NCBI GenBank assembly: GCA_022824615.1
Contig: JAJDZM010000115.1
Location: 1 to 33,819, forward strand
Direction of reading: 5' to 3'
Source: Candidatus Binatia bacterium
GTDB lineage: Bacteria > Desulfobacterota > Binatia > Bin18
Length of the DNA stretch: 33,819 nt
The position numbers were made by a program, and so were the translations under genes. Below are positions 7,369 through 16,029 of this stretch, piece after piece. The notes below the pieces were generated by a model. That model saw nothing but the letters and a program-made list of their open reading frames with translations, made no database searches and had not been told where the DNA came from. Each line of letters begins with the position of its first letter. The first letter of the stretch is position 1.

Positions 7369-8223
7369 TTAGAAGCGTGCTTGGGGCACGGGCAGCCCGG
7401 GGATATCCGAACGCGCCCAAAAGACGCTGCCCTTGAGCTCGCGTTGATCGTTGTTGGCGGTGACCACATACAGGTCCGACATGTCGGGTCCACCAAAAGC
7501 CACGCTGGTGACCGTTTTGGCCGGCACCTTGATACGTTGATCGACCGTGCCGTCCGGCTTGAACCGCACGATTTCACCCCGCCCGGCCACCGTGGCGACC
7601 CACACCCCGCCTTCGACGTCAACGGTCATGCCGTCGGGCATACCCTCGGGTAGCTGCGCGAACAGTTGACGGTCGCTGACGGTACGGTCGGCGCGCACTC
7701 CATAGGCCCAGACGGCCTTGGTGGTGGAATCACAGTGGTAGAGCAGTTTGCGGTCCGGACTGAAACCCAGACCGTTGGTCACCTCAACTCCCTCCCAGAG
7801 GTGCGTCACCTGGCCCGGTGGATCGATGCGGAAGAGCGAGCCCGGCGGCGGCGTGCTCTTGAAATCGAAGGTATGAATATCGCAGCCAAACGAACCCACC
7901 CAGATACTGCCCTGGTCGTCCATGGTCAGGTCGTTCAGGCCGAACAGGGGCTTCCCTTCCCATTCCGCGAAGATATCCCGTAGCGCGCCGGACTGCTCGT
8001 CCCAGTGCGCGAGCGACAGACCCGTCACCAAGATATCGCCGCCCGCGTTCAAGCCGATGCCACCAACAAACTTGCGATCCGCCAGCAAAGTCTCAATCTC
8101 CCCGTCAGGGCTACGCCGGAAGACACCCCCACCGCGCACATCGCTGTAATAGAGCCGATTCTGCTCATCGGTCCGGGGTCCCTCAACGAGTCCGTAGCCG
8201 CTGGCCAAGGTTTCAAATTCCAT
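7369..8223 (-). CDS. SMP-30/gluconolactonase-like (LRE) family protein
   Basis: A 284-residue six-bladed beta-propeller of the SMP-30/gluconolaconase/LRE family, which hydrolyses lactones with a divalent metal. The metal ligands expected by comparison with SMP-30 are all visible: Glu14 (VEGP), Asn150 (TNGLGFSPD) and Asp197 (MPDGMTVD), with Asn97 (GLND) at the substrate position. There is no signal peptide, so it should be cytoplasmic. AGGAGG lies 6 bases before the ATG. It heads a minus-strand set with the EthD gene and is divergent from an MFS transporter gene, a layout typical of uptake-plus-degradation modules. The lactone used is unknown. Confidence 0.88.
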   Translation of the reverse strand: MEFETLASGYGLVEGPRTDEQNRLYYSDVRGGGVFRRSPDGEIETLLADRKFVGGIGLNAGGDILVTGLSLAHWDEQSGALRDIFAEWEGKPLFGLNDLTMDDQGSIWVGSFGCDIHTFDFKSTPPPGSLFRIDPPGQVTHLWEGVEVTNGLGFSPDRKLLYHCDSTTKAVWAYGVRADRTVSDRQLFAQLPEGMPDGMTVDVEGGVWVATVAGRGEIVRFKPDGTVDQRIKVPAKTVTSVAFGGPDMSDLYVVTANNDQRELKGSVFWARSDIPGLPVPQARF

Positions 8224-8380
8224 ACGCTTCCTCCTTTTGTGTGACCGCTCACGTGAATATCAACATGATGAGGCGAGGGTAATCGCTCCGGGGGCGGAAG
8301 ACAATGGGCGGGCCGGCCACAGACAAAGCCGCCGACTTTGTATAAGGTGCGCGTCTACTCCTTCATCGCGACGCTATCCG

Positions 8381-9733
8381 ATGCAGCGAAAAGAATTTCC
8401 CTTTTATTATGGCTGGGCGGTCGTGGCCGTGGCCTTTGTCACCCTGGCTATCGGCGTGAACACGCGTACGACCTTCTCCCTGCTCTTTCCGCCCATTCTG
8501 GCGGAATTCGGTTGGGACCGGGGTAGTACGGCCGCGGCCTTTTCTTGCGGTTTTCTGGCGGCAACCGTGTACGCGCCCATAGTCGGCATGCTCATGGATC
8601 GCTGGGGACCGCGCGTGGTCATCCCGCTGGGTGCGATTCTGGTCAGCGCCGGCATGGTCTCGATTACCCTGGTTTCTCAGCCGTGGCACCTGTATCTCAC
8701 CTTCGGCATCCTGGTCGGCGGCGCGAGCACCTCTATCAGCTATCTCGGTCACTCCCTGTTTCTACCTTACTGGTTTGTGCGCCGCCGCGGGCTGGCTCTG
8801 GGGCTTGCCTTTTCCGGCGTGGGCGCCGGTTCCATCCTGCTCTTCCCGTGGGTGCAAAGCATCATCGATCAGGCCGGCTGGCGTGAGGCGTGTTGGGTCG
8901 TGGCGGGGCTCCTGCTGGTGGTCGTATTTCCATTGAACGTGATCCTGCAACGCCGCCGCCCCGAGGACCTGGGCTTGGCGCCCGACGGAGACGCCGCCCC
9001 AGGCACCGCTCACGGGGAGCAGCGTCCGGCCGATAACATCGTGGACCATGCCTGGGCCGCGACCGACTGGACCCTGGCACGCGCTATACGCACCTCCCGT
9101 TTCTGGTGGCTGGGCGTCTCTTTTTTCAGCAGTCTGTACTCCTGGTACGCCATCCAGGTGCATCAAACCAAATACCTGACCGACATCGGCTTTTCACACG
9201 AGGTGGCGGCCTTTGCCCTCGGGCTGGTCGGACTGACCGCCTGCGGCGGCCAGATTGGCCTGGGTACGCTCTCCGACCGGATCGGACGCGAGTGGGTCTG
9301 GACCATCAGTATGATGGGCTTTGTCCTGTGCTACGTCATTCTGCTCAGCATGCCCGAGCAACCCAGTCTGGTGCTGTTATACGCTATGGTCGCGGCCCAG
9401 GGCATGCTGGGCTACGGCACGGTCTCGGTGTTCGGCGCCATCCCGGCGGAGATTTTTCAGGGCAAACAGTACGGCCGCATCTACGGCACGCTGACCATTG
9501 CCGGCAGTCTGGGCGGCGGGACCGGTCCCTGGGTGACCGGCCTGCTCTTTGACCGTACCGGCAGTTATACGGCGGCCTTCTGGATTGCGCTGGCGTTTGC
9601 CTTCGTATCCATTGGCGGCATGTGGCTGGCCGGTCCGCGCAAGGTACGCGTGGTGGCCGGTCAGGTGAAGCACCTAGCGGCGCGGCGGGCTCTGATAGAA
9701 AAAGCCGGTCTTGGGGAGAACAGGATATCCTAA
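8381..9733 (+). CDS. MFS transporter, oxalate/formate antiporter or monocarboxylate-type
   Basis: A 450-residue major facilitator protein with about 12 hydrophobic segments and a hydrophilic central loop at residues 190-225 (RRRPEDLG, then a charged stretch). The MFS signature between segments 2 and 3 is present (MLMDRWGPRVV), as is the repeat copy in the second half (LGTLSDRIGREWVW). The opening YYGWAVVAVAF and the L-G-H-SLFLPYWFVRRRGLALG block resemble the OFA/monocarboxylate transporter group, so an organic acid substrate is plausible. The ATG at 8381 fits the usual N-terminus; no strong ribosome binding site is seen. It is divergent from the lactonase operon. The 3' end overlaps the truncated nucleotidyltransferase frame by 60 bases. 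Confidence 0.88.
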   Translation: MQRKEFPFYYGWAVVAVAFVTLAIGVNTRTTFSLLFPPILAEFGWDRGSTAAAFSCGFLAATVYAPIVGMLMDRWGPRVVIPLGAILVSAGMVSITLVSQPWHLYLTFGILVGGASTSISYLGHSLFLPYWFVRRRGLALGLAFSGVGAGSILLFPWVQSIIDQAGWREACWVVAGLLLVVVFPLNVILQRRRPEDLGLAPDGDAAPGTAHGEQRPADNIVDHAWAATDWTLARAIRTSRFWWLGVSFFSSLYSWYAIQVHQTKYLTDIGFSHEVAAFALGLVGLTACGGQIGLGTLSDRIGREWVWTISMMGFVLCYVILLSMPEQPSLVLLYAMVAAQGMLGYGTVSVFGAIPAEIFQGKQYGRIYGTLTIAGSLGGGTGPWVTGLLFDRTGSYTAAFWIALAFAFVSIGGMWLAGPRKVRVVAGQVKHLAARRALIEKAGLGENRIS

Positions 9734-10069
9734 GTTTATCCTGATTTCCCAGATATAGTCAGTCGCTTTTGTAACGCCGAGACCCGAGACGGCCCTCCAT
9801 AGGCGGACGGCCTCCTGGCGTCGGCTCCTGCCATTGCCGAATGGGGTAGGCTCGATCACGAGCAAGTCCACGTCCGAGTCTTCGCGTGCGTCTCCTCGCG
9901 CCCGCGAGCCAAACAGAATGACCTGCTCGGGATCGACTTCGGTCACGATGGCCCGCACCATGTCACTCAGAAGCGAGTCCGTCACCTGTTGAGTATATTT
10001 TTCCCTTCTCGCTTCCATGACAGTTTCACACCGTACGGCATAAGGGTTCGTGTGTAGCTCCTCGTGCAT
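9674..10069 (-). CDS. MNT-type nucleotidyltransferase domain protein, apparently truncated
   Basis: A minimal nucleotidyltransferase fold: residues 50-71 carry VILFGSRARGDAREDSDVDL in family spacing, with Gly54-Ser55 and the Asp66-x-Asp68 metal pair. Such proteins are usually the antitoxin half of HEPN-MNT pairs and AMPylate the HEPN toxin. After about residue 98 (SGLGVTKA) the sequence no longer matches the usual C-terminus, which would continue with a VDVVVATPEEVER-like strand, and the frame runs into the 3' end of the MFS gene on the other strand. No HEPN gene is adjacent. Start 10069 has an AAAGG site at short spacing; Met18 (10018) is an alternative. It is probably a decayed remnant. Confidence 0.6.
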   Translation of the reverse strand: MHEELHTNPYAVRCETVMEARREKYTQQVTDSLLSDMVRAIVTEVDPEQVILFGSRARGDAREDSDVDLLVIEPTPFGNGRSRRQEAVRLWRAVSGLGVTKATDYIWEIRINLGYPVLPKTGFFYQSPPRR

Positions 10070-10108
10070 CTTACCTTTTCTGGCCAGCCTCTAAAACAAG
10101 AGCGTACT

Positions 10109-10906
10109 TCAACGGCTCAACGCACCGCCGTTATTTTGAATCGTAAAGCCGCCGTCAACAACCAGCGTGGCTCCGTTGATGTATGACGCAGCCGGGAGAA
10201 CGAGGCTCAACGTCGCGTGGGCGACTTCTTCCGGGTCGCCGTAACGTTTGAGCGGTACGCGCTGCCGGGCGAAGATGTCTTTTGCTTTGTCCGGGATGGC
10301 GGCGGTCAGGCCGGTGTGAATCGCGCCCGGACAAATGCAGTTGACGGTGACGCCCTGGGTGGCCAGTTCCACCGCCAGCGCCCTGGTGAGGCCCATAACG
10401 CCATGCTTCGCCGCGGTATAGGGGCTGGCAAAGGCACTGCCGCCGACCGCTTCGGTCGAGGCAATATTGACGATTCGTCCGGCCCCGCTTTTCGTAAGAT
10501 GCGGCAGGGCAGCGCGAATGAGGCGCTGGTGGGCCGTCAGATTCACGCTGAAACAGCGCTCCCAGACCTCTTCGTAGCGGCTGCTCTGAATACGGGCGGA
10601 GGCATCGATCCCGGCATTATTGACCAGAATATCGAGCCCACCGAAATGTTCGACGATCCGGGTCAGCGTCGGTTCGATCTCCGTGGCGTTGGCGAGTTCC
10701 AGGGTCCAGCCCGTGGCCGTACCGCCGGCTTGGGTAATCTCCTCGACCACTTGCGCAACGCCTTCCGCATTTCTGTCCAGAACGGCAACCTGCGCCTCTT
10801 CGTCGGCAAAGAGATGGGCGGTTGCCCGTCCCATGCCGCTGGCGGCTCCGGTCACCAGCGCAATTTTTCCTTTGATTGAGCGACTCAGCTTGCTCAGGCG
10901 TGGCAT
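10109..10906 (-). CDS. SDR family oxidoreductase (NAD(P)-dependent)
   Basis: A 265-residue classical short-chain dehydrogenase/reductase. Seen are the dinucleotide-binding TGAASGMG (residues 19-26), Asp44 at the end of strand 2 which favours NAD over NADP, NNAG at 96-99, catalytic Ser150, Tyr163 and Lys167, and the C-terminal INGATLVVDGGFT block. Length is normal. GGAG precedes the ATG by about 10 bases. It is divergent from the secreted cyclase gene with 162 bases between them. Substrate alcohol or ketone is not predictable from sequence. Confidence 0.9.
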   Translation of the reverse strand: MPRLSKLSRSIKGKIALVTGAASGMGRATAHLFADEEAQVAVLDRNAEGVAQVVEEITQAGGTATGWTLELANATEIEPTLTRIVEHFGGLDILVNNAGIDASARIQSSRYEEVWERCFSVNLTAHQRLIRAALPHLTKSGAGRIVNIASTEAVGGSAFASPYTAAKHGVMGLTRALAVELATQGVTVNCICPGAIHTGLTAAIPDKAKDIFARQRVPLKRYGDPEEVAHATLSLVLPAASYINGATLVVDGGFTIQNNGGALSR

Positions 10907-11068
10907 GTTTTGTGACTCCTTTTTTTCTCGTATCCGTCCCGTCCATACTTACCTGTGGCCGGACCGATGCAAAAGGCTCCAGCGGCGTTGGATTCTGTCG
11001 CACGCTGCCCTCTCTTGTCTTGCTCTTCGGTCTCATCCCGAGTACACATGCCAGCGAGGAGGGGAGCA

Positions 11069-12070
11069 ATGAAATATCGATCCATGGCATTGTCGGTGAG
11101 TGTATTCCTGATAGCCGCTCTCATGCTGGACCGTCCAAGCGTCGCTCAGGCGACAGATCCCCTCCCCCAACTCACGGCAGCGACTCTGGAACAGTGGATG
11201 GCCAGCCTCTCAAATTGGGGGCGCTGGGGAGAGGACGACGAACTCGGTACGCTTAATCTGATTACCTCCGAGAAACGGCGGCAGGCCGCCACGCTGGTGA
11301 CCGAGGGCGTCTCGATTTCTTTGGCCTTTGACCTGGCGAAAGAGGCCAGCACCAATAATGAGTTTCCGCTTGAGCACAGCCTCCTGGTGCATGATGACGA
11401 CGGCAACGTCTTTGCTGAGGATATCTATACGATCCGGTATCATGGTTTTGCCCATTCGCATGTGGATGCGCTGTGTCATATTTTCCACCAGGGCAAGATG
11501 TACAATGGCTTCCCGCGTTCAGCGGTCAAACCCTCGGGCTCGGAGCAGCTCGGCGTACAGACCATGCACCAGGGGATTTTCACCCGCGGGATTCTGGTGG
11601 ATGTCCCCTGGTTAAAGGAGGTGCCCTATCTCGAACCGGGCACCGCAGTCCGCGTCGAAGACCTGGAAGCCTGGGAGCAAAAGACCGGCATACGTATCGC
11701 GAGCGGCGATGTGCTGCTGGTCCGCACCGGGCTGTACAAACGATACCAGGAGGTCGGCTCCTGGGATCTCACCCAAGGGGCCGCAGGCCTGCACCCTGCG
11801 GTCGTCCCCTGGCTCAAGGCGCGCGACGTAGCAACGGTCGGTTCCGACGGCACGAATGAAGTCTTCCCGTCCGGGATCGAAGGGATGCCGTTTCCGATTC
11901 ACCGGCTGGCCGTGGTCGCCCTGGGTATGCCGCTGTTGGATAACCTGAACCTCGAGGATCTGGCCCGCGAAGCGCAGGCGCGCCAGCGCTGGACCTTCCT
12001 CTTTGTGGCCGCGCCCCTGCGGGTCCCTGGCGGAACGGGCTCGCCGCTCAACCCGCTAGCCCTGTTTTAA
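11069..12070 (+). CDS. Secreted cyclase family protein (kynurenine formamidase fold)
   Basis: A 333-residue protein of the cyclase family (PF04199), metal-dependent hydrolases that include kynurenine formamidase and isatin hydrolase. The zinc/manganese site is visible as HSHVDALCH at residues 129-137 (His129, His131, Asp133), with GTLNLIT near residue 64 and a distal GTNEVFPSG segment near 269. An N-terminal Sec-type signal peptide is evident (MKYRSMALSVSVFLIAALML, cleavage near VAQA), which is unusual for characterised members and suggests a periplasmic enzyme. GAGGAGGGGAG precedes the ATG at 11069; the open frame extends further upstream without a start signal. The likely substrate is an amide, imide or lactone, not specified by the sequence. 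Confidence 0.87.
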   Translation: MKYRSMALSVSVFLIAALMLDRPSVAQATDPLPQLTAATLEQWMASLSNWGRWGEDDELGTLNLITSEKRRQAATLVTEGVSISLAFDLAKEASTNNEFPLEHSLLVHDDDGNVFAEDIYTIRYHGFAHSHVDALCHIFHQGKMYNGFPRSAVKPSGSEQLGVQTMHQGIFTRGILVDVPWLKEVPYLEPGTAVRVEDLEAWEQKTGIRIASGDVLLVRTGLYKRYQEVGSWDLTQGAAGLHPAVVPWLKARDVATVGSDGTNEVFPSGIEGMPFPIHRLAVVALGMPLLDNLNLEDLAREAQARQRWTFLFVAAPLRVPGGTGSPLNPLALF

Positions 12071-12116
12071 GATAAGGATGTTTTAGGCCGATGATGCAAG
12101 GCCGCGGAGGTTCATT

Positions 12117-12737
12117 GTGTTGAGCGTCGAAACAATACGGAACGCCCTGGCCGCTCGTCAGCCCGCTCCCGGTCGTCTCAATGCCGATCGCAGTTGTGCC
12201 GCGGTGGCCCTGATACTCGCGGGGCCGGAGGACAATCCCGAGCTGTGCGTGATCCGGCGAGCCGAAAAATCGGGCGATCCCTGGTCGAGCCATATGGCCC
12301 TTCCGGGTGGACGCTATTCTCCCGAGGATGCCGACCTTCGCGTCACGGCCGAGCGTGAAACGCGCGAAGAAGTTGGCCTGCACCTGGACCCGGCCCATCA
12401 TCTGGGGTCGCTTGCCTCCCTCTCCATCTGGCTGAGCGGACGGGAACAGCCCCTGGCCCTGTTTCCTGCGGTCTATTATCTGGGATCGGCCATCCCGGTA
12501 TTGACGCTGAATCATGAGGTCGCCGCGGCCTACTGGATGCCGCTGTCGCATCCGTGGGAGGCCGGGAACGCCACTCACCTCAAGCTGTCTGCGGACGGCA
12601 AGACGCTCTACTATCCGGCGATTCGTCTTCAGGACCAAGTGATTTGGGGTATCACCTTACGCGTCCTGACCCTGTTCTCCGACGTGCTGGGCCGCCCCTT
12701 GCCGCATTTGGAGGAAATTCCGGGACTCGGGCACTAG
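12117..12737 (+). CDS. Nudix hydrolase, CoA pyrophosphatase (NudL-like)
   Basis: A 206-residue Nudix enzyme. The box is at residues 64-88: LPGGRYSPEDAD, then TAERETREEVGL, ending in the diagnostic R-E-x-x-E-E-x-G-L. The arginine/proline-rich N-terminus, the SGDPWSSHMALPGG lead-in (the UPF0035 CoA-pyrophosphatase signature region) and length fit NudL/CoAse, which splits coenzyme A or acyl-CoA to phosphopantetheine and 3',5'-ADP. The start is GTG at 12117 with GCGGAGG 6 bases before. It lies 46 bases after the cyclase gene and 26 bases before the dimethylformamidase-like gene, so these three may be one operon. Confidence 0.85.
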   Translation: MLSVETIRNALAARQPAPGRLNADRSCAAVALILAGPEDNPELCVIRRAEKSGDPWSSHMALPGGRYSPEDADLRVTAERETREEVGLHLDPAHHLGSLASLSIWLSGREQPLALFPAVYYLGSAIPVLTLNHEVAAAYWMPLSHPWEAGNATHLKLSADGKTLYYPAIRLQDQVIWGITLRVLTLFSDVLGRPLPHLEEIPGLGH

Positions 12738-12763
12738 CCCGTCCATATAAAAGGAGGGAAGTA

Positions 12764-14995
12764 ATGGAGATTGTTGGTTATGCCGATCGGTTCAGTGTCG
12801 CGCCGGGGGGAACGATCCGATTTCATGTGAGCTGTATGCAGCCCAGCTATCAGGCGGACATTGTGCGTTTGATCCATGGCGACCCCAACCCAAAGGGCCC
12901 GGGCTTCAAAGAGAAACTCGTTGCAACGCCGGTCAGCGGCGAGTATCCGGGCCATCGTCAGGATATCCATACCGGTTCACACATTATCGTGCCCGATGTG
13001 CCACTGCTGGGTCTGCACGACGGCTTCACCCTGCACGCCTGGATATATCCCACAACTCCGCAAAAAGGTGTGCAGGGCATTCTCACCAAGTGGTCGGAGG
13101 CGGAAGGCGGCTATGGTCTGGTGCTTGACGAGGGTGGTGTCTTGGCCATGTGGCTGACTGACCCGGCAGGACGCATGGAACAGGTACGGATCAATACCCC
13201 CCTCCGCTCCGTGGACTGGTATTTTGTGGCGGCCACGTTTGACGCCCACAGCGGCCAGATCGCCGTGTATCAGGAGCCGCTGCGCACGTGGCCACAGGAC
13301 CAGACCCGGGCGACCGCGACGGCCACGACCCAGTTCCAGACCACTCCCACGACTGGGGTCGATTGCGTGATGGCCGGCCTGTGGCAAACGGGTGATGACG
13401 GCGAGTCCCGCGTTGGTCAACATTTTAACGGCAAGATCGACCGCCCGGGGGTGTTCCGGCGAGCCCTGAGTCGGGACGAGTTGCTCTCGCTCCAGCGCGG
13501 AGCCTCGCCGTTGGCCTTTGGCGACGATCTCGTCGCGGCCTGGGATTTTTCGGCCGAGGTTGCCTCCGACACCGTCATCGACACCTCACCCCACGGTTTA
13601 CACGGCCGAGCGGTCAACATGCCCGCCCGGGCCATGACCGGTTATAACTGGAGCGGACAGGAGACGGATTTCCGCAATACCCCGCACGAGTACGGCGCGA
13701 TTCATTTTCATGACGACGACCTTGAGGACGCCGGCTGGCAGGTCGATTTTAGCTGGACGCTGCCGACCGAGTGTCAAAGCGGGGTGTATGCCGCGCGCCT
13801 GCGGACCGAGGGCGGCGAAGACCACATTCCGTTTTTTATCCGGCCGCCACGGGGCCTGGCCACCGCGGACATTGCTTTTCTGGCCCCGACCAACAGTTAT
13901 CTGGCTTATGCCAACGAGCAACTCACCACCCTGCCGCCGGCACTGTTTCCCAATCGAAAGCAGGGCGAGCTTGCGCCGGACGACCGCTACATCAGAGAGA
14001 ATCGCTTGCTGAGCCTGTACGACAGTCATGCCGACGGCAGCGGGGTGTGTTATTCCAGCCGGCTGCGGCCCATCATCAATATGCGCCCGCGCTACCACAT
14101 GCGGGCGCTCAACTGCCCGCACCAGTTGCCCGCCGACTTGCACCTGATCGACTGGCTCGAAGCCAAGGGCCACGCCTATGACGTGATTACCGACGAAGAC
14201 CTGCACGCCGAGGGCCTGGACCTGCTCGCCCCGTATAAGGTCATCATCACCGGCAGCCATCCCGAGTACTGGTCCGGGCCGATGCTGGACGCCTTGGAAA
14301 CCTATCTGAACACCGGTGGGCGGCTGATGTATCTGGGCGGCAACGGTTTTTACTGGATCACCTCGTTTGCGCCCGGTCGTCCCCACGTGGTTGAGGTTCG
14401 GCGCCGGGTCGGCACCCGGAGCTGGCATGCCAGGCCCGGCGAATACCACCACAGCACCACCGGCGAACCCGGCGGCCTCTGGCGGGACCGGGGCAGAACA
14501 CCCCAGCGCCTGGTCGGCGTCGGTTTCACCACTCAGGGCTTTGATAACAGCGCGCCATACGAGCGGAAGTTCGACAGCTTTGATCCGCGTGCAGCGTTTA
14601 TTTTTGAGGGGATTAGCGACGAAGAGACCATTGGTGACTTTGAGTCCCTGGTCCTCAACTACGGGGCGGCCGGTTTTGAGCTGGACCGGGCCGAACGTTC
14701 CCTGGGGACACCCGCCCACGCCCTGGTGTTAGCCTCCTCCTCCGGCCATTCGGACTCCTATCAGCACGTGATTGAAGAGGTCTTGCTGAGCGACTCGCAA
14801 CAGGGCGGCACCGTCAATCCCAAGGTCCGGGCCGACATGGTGTATTTTGAATACCCCCAGGGCGGCGCGGTTTTTTCGGCCAGCTCGATCGCCTGGGACG
14901 GAGCCTTATCTCACAACCAGTATGAGAACACCGTCTCGCGTATCACCGACAACGTCCTGCGTCGCTTCGCCGCCGAGGGGCCGCTGAGCGAGTGA
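12764..14995 (+). CDS. N,N-dimethylformamidase large-subunit-like protein with LamG-type domain
   Basis: A 743-residue cytoplasmic protein resembling DmfA2, the catalytic subunit of dimethylformamidase, an amidohydrolase with a mononuclear iron site. Layout: an N-terminal strand-rich segment (1-60), a concanavalin/LamG-like domain at about 75-250 (DGFTLHAWIYPT, DWYFVAATFDAHSGQIAVYQ), then the catalytic part. The conserved GSHPEYW block is at residues 497-503, where family enzymes have their His and iron-ligand Glu (Glu501), and Tyr379/Tyr382 in TNSYLAYAN are candidate iron-ligand tyrosines. AAGGAGGG precedes the ATG by 5 bases. The small DmfA1 subunit is not adjacent. The substrate could be another small amide. 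Confidence 0.82.
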   Translation: MEIVGYADRFSVAPGGTIRFHVSCMQPSYQADIVRLIHGDPNPKGPGFKEKLVATPVSGEYPGHRQDIHTGSHIIVPDVPLLGLHDGFTLHAWIYPTTPQKGVQGILTKWSEAEGGYGLVLDEGGVLAMWLTDPAGRMEQVRINTPLRSVDWYFVAATFDAHSGQIAVYQEPLRTWPQDQTRATATATTQFQTTPTTGVDCVMAGLWQTGDDGESRVGQHFNGKIDRPGVFRRALSRDELLSLQRGASPLAFGDDLVAAWDFSAEVASDTVIDTSPHGLHGRAVNMPARAMTGYNWSGQETDFRNTPHEYGAIHFHDDDLEDAGWQVDFSWTLPTECQSGVYAARLRTEGGEDHIPFFIRPPRGLATADIAFLAPTNSYLAYANEQLTTLPPALFPNRKQGELAPDDRYIRENRLLSLYDSHADGSGVCYSSRLRPIINMRPRYHMRALNCPHQLPADLHLIDWLEAKGHAYDVITDEDLHAEGLDLLAPYKVIITGSHPEYWSGPMLDALETYLNTGGRLMYLGGNGFYWITSFAPGRPHVVEVRRRVGTRSWHARPGEYHHSTTGEPGGLWRDRGRTPQRLVGVGFTTQGFDNSAPYERKFDSFDPRAAFIFEGISDEETIGDFESLVLNYGAAGFELDRAERSLGTPAHALVLASSSGHSDSYQHVIEEVLLSDSQQGGTVNPKVRADMVYFEYPQGGAVFSASSIAWDGALSHNQYENTVSRITDNVLRRFAAEGPLSE

Positions 14996-15095
14996 CGCGG
15001 AGTAGAGATATGGACATACACCCAGCCGGAGGAACTCTGTCATTCGGCTTTTGGGGAAATAGCGATGAATTACAAGATTTTGAGGGGAAGAATTC

Positions 15096-15869
15096 ATGGA
15101 CATATCGGTAGACAACTGGCAGGACATTAGCGCCATCGCTACCGTCGCTATCACCATCCTGACCCTCATTGGGGTGGTCGTCATTCCCCTCGTGCTCTAC
15201 CGCGGACAACGCCGACGCGAAAGCCTCGCTGGGTTTGATGATTACAGAAGGGAGCTTCTCGATTTCGCAAAAGATGTGATCTTTACGATGAGTCAAGTAC
15301 AAGAGCTGATCGCCACCAATCCCGCTCTGGCCAAGGGAGATAAGACTGTTGCGCAAGATGCTTTCTTTAATCGACGGAGCGAACTTTTCAGTAAACTATC
15401 TTCGCTTATCGACTATGGTCGTTTCTTTTTTCCCAACTACGAAGCAGGTGAATTTGGTCAACATAAAGGCGCTCCATACCAAGGCTTCCGCGACCCCGTA
15501 CTAGATCGTGTCATAGCTGCCTACCATGGTTTGTCGGCGGTAGACTACGAGGATTTTGCACGGAATCAAAAACGAATGAGCCTTGCTGAATTATGCACCG
15601 AGAAACGTTTATTAGATGCCTTTCGGCACCTATCGGAAGAAGAGCAACAGAGATTGAAACGGATTGAGACCAATCAAGGTCGAAGCGGTATTACGCTGAA
15701 GGAAATTATCGTCTCTGCTAAGCGGAGTTTCGTGCAGGAGATCTTCACCATCATTCAACCACGGGATTGGCTGGAGCAAGTAGAAAAAGCTCATGGACTA
15801 CAATTACGATCCCGCAAAACGGAAATCCAGGGTGAAGGTCGAACATCTTCCAAGGACCTTCCCCCATAA
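15096..15869 (+). CDS. Hypothetical single-pass membrane protein
   Basis: A 257-residue protein of unknown family. A short polar N-terminus is followed by one membrane segment (residues about 11-35, IATVAITILTLIGVVVIPL) and then a basic RGQRRR stretch, so the large helical C-terminal domain should face the cytoplasm. Its middle (YRRELLDFAKDVIFTM, LFSKLSSLIDYGRFFFPN) resembles the soluble part of small bacterial membrane proteins with no assigned activity. Base composition is visibly lower in GC than neighbours. GAGGGGAAG lies about 6 bases before the ATG. It stands alone after the dimethylformamidase-like gene and looks like recently acquired accessory DNA. Confidence 0.65.
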   Translation: MDISVDNWQDISAIATVAITILTLIGVVVIPLVLYRGQRRRESLAGFDDYRRELLDFAKDVIFTMSQVQELIATNPALAKGDKTVAQDAFFNRRSELFSKLSSLIDYGRFFFPNYEAGEFGQHKGAPYQGFRDPVLDRVIAAYHGLSAVDYEDFARNQKRMSLAELCTEKRLLDAFRHLSEEEQQRLKRIETNQGRSGITLKEIIVSAKRSFVQEIFTIIQPRDWLEQVEKAHGLQLRSRKTEIQGEGRTSSKDLPP

Positions 15870-16029
15870 AACATGTAAAGCAAGATAGCCCCGTAGGTCA
15901 GATTATACCTCCGGCTAATCCGCTCTACTACTGAGCTCGTCAAACTCTCCACCGATCCGCCCGAAGATTGACAGCCGGCGCGTTAGCACGCTAAGGGCTT
16001 GCAGGAGGGCTACGCTCAAAGGGGGGAAT

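Noticed and set aside
13598-14719. Long minus-strand frame (373 residues)
   Set aside because: It is antisense to the dimethylformamidase-like gene, with low-complexity composition typical of GC-rich shadows.
15026-15056. AGCCG/CGGCT hairpin followed by TTTT after the dimethylformamidase-like gene
   Set aside because: Only 5 bp of stem with a 16-base loop, too weak to call a terminator.
15895-15950. tRNA-like stretch on the minus strand (GCTCAGTAGTAGAGC resembles a D-arm, followed by a GATTA/TAATC stem)
   Set aside because: The anticodon-type loop would have 10 bases instead of 7, and no T-arm or matching acceptor stem follows. At best it is a degraded remnant.
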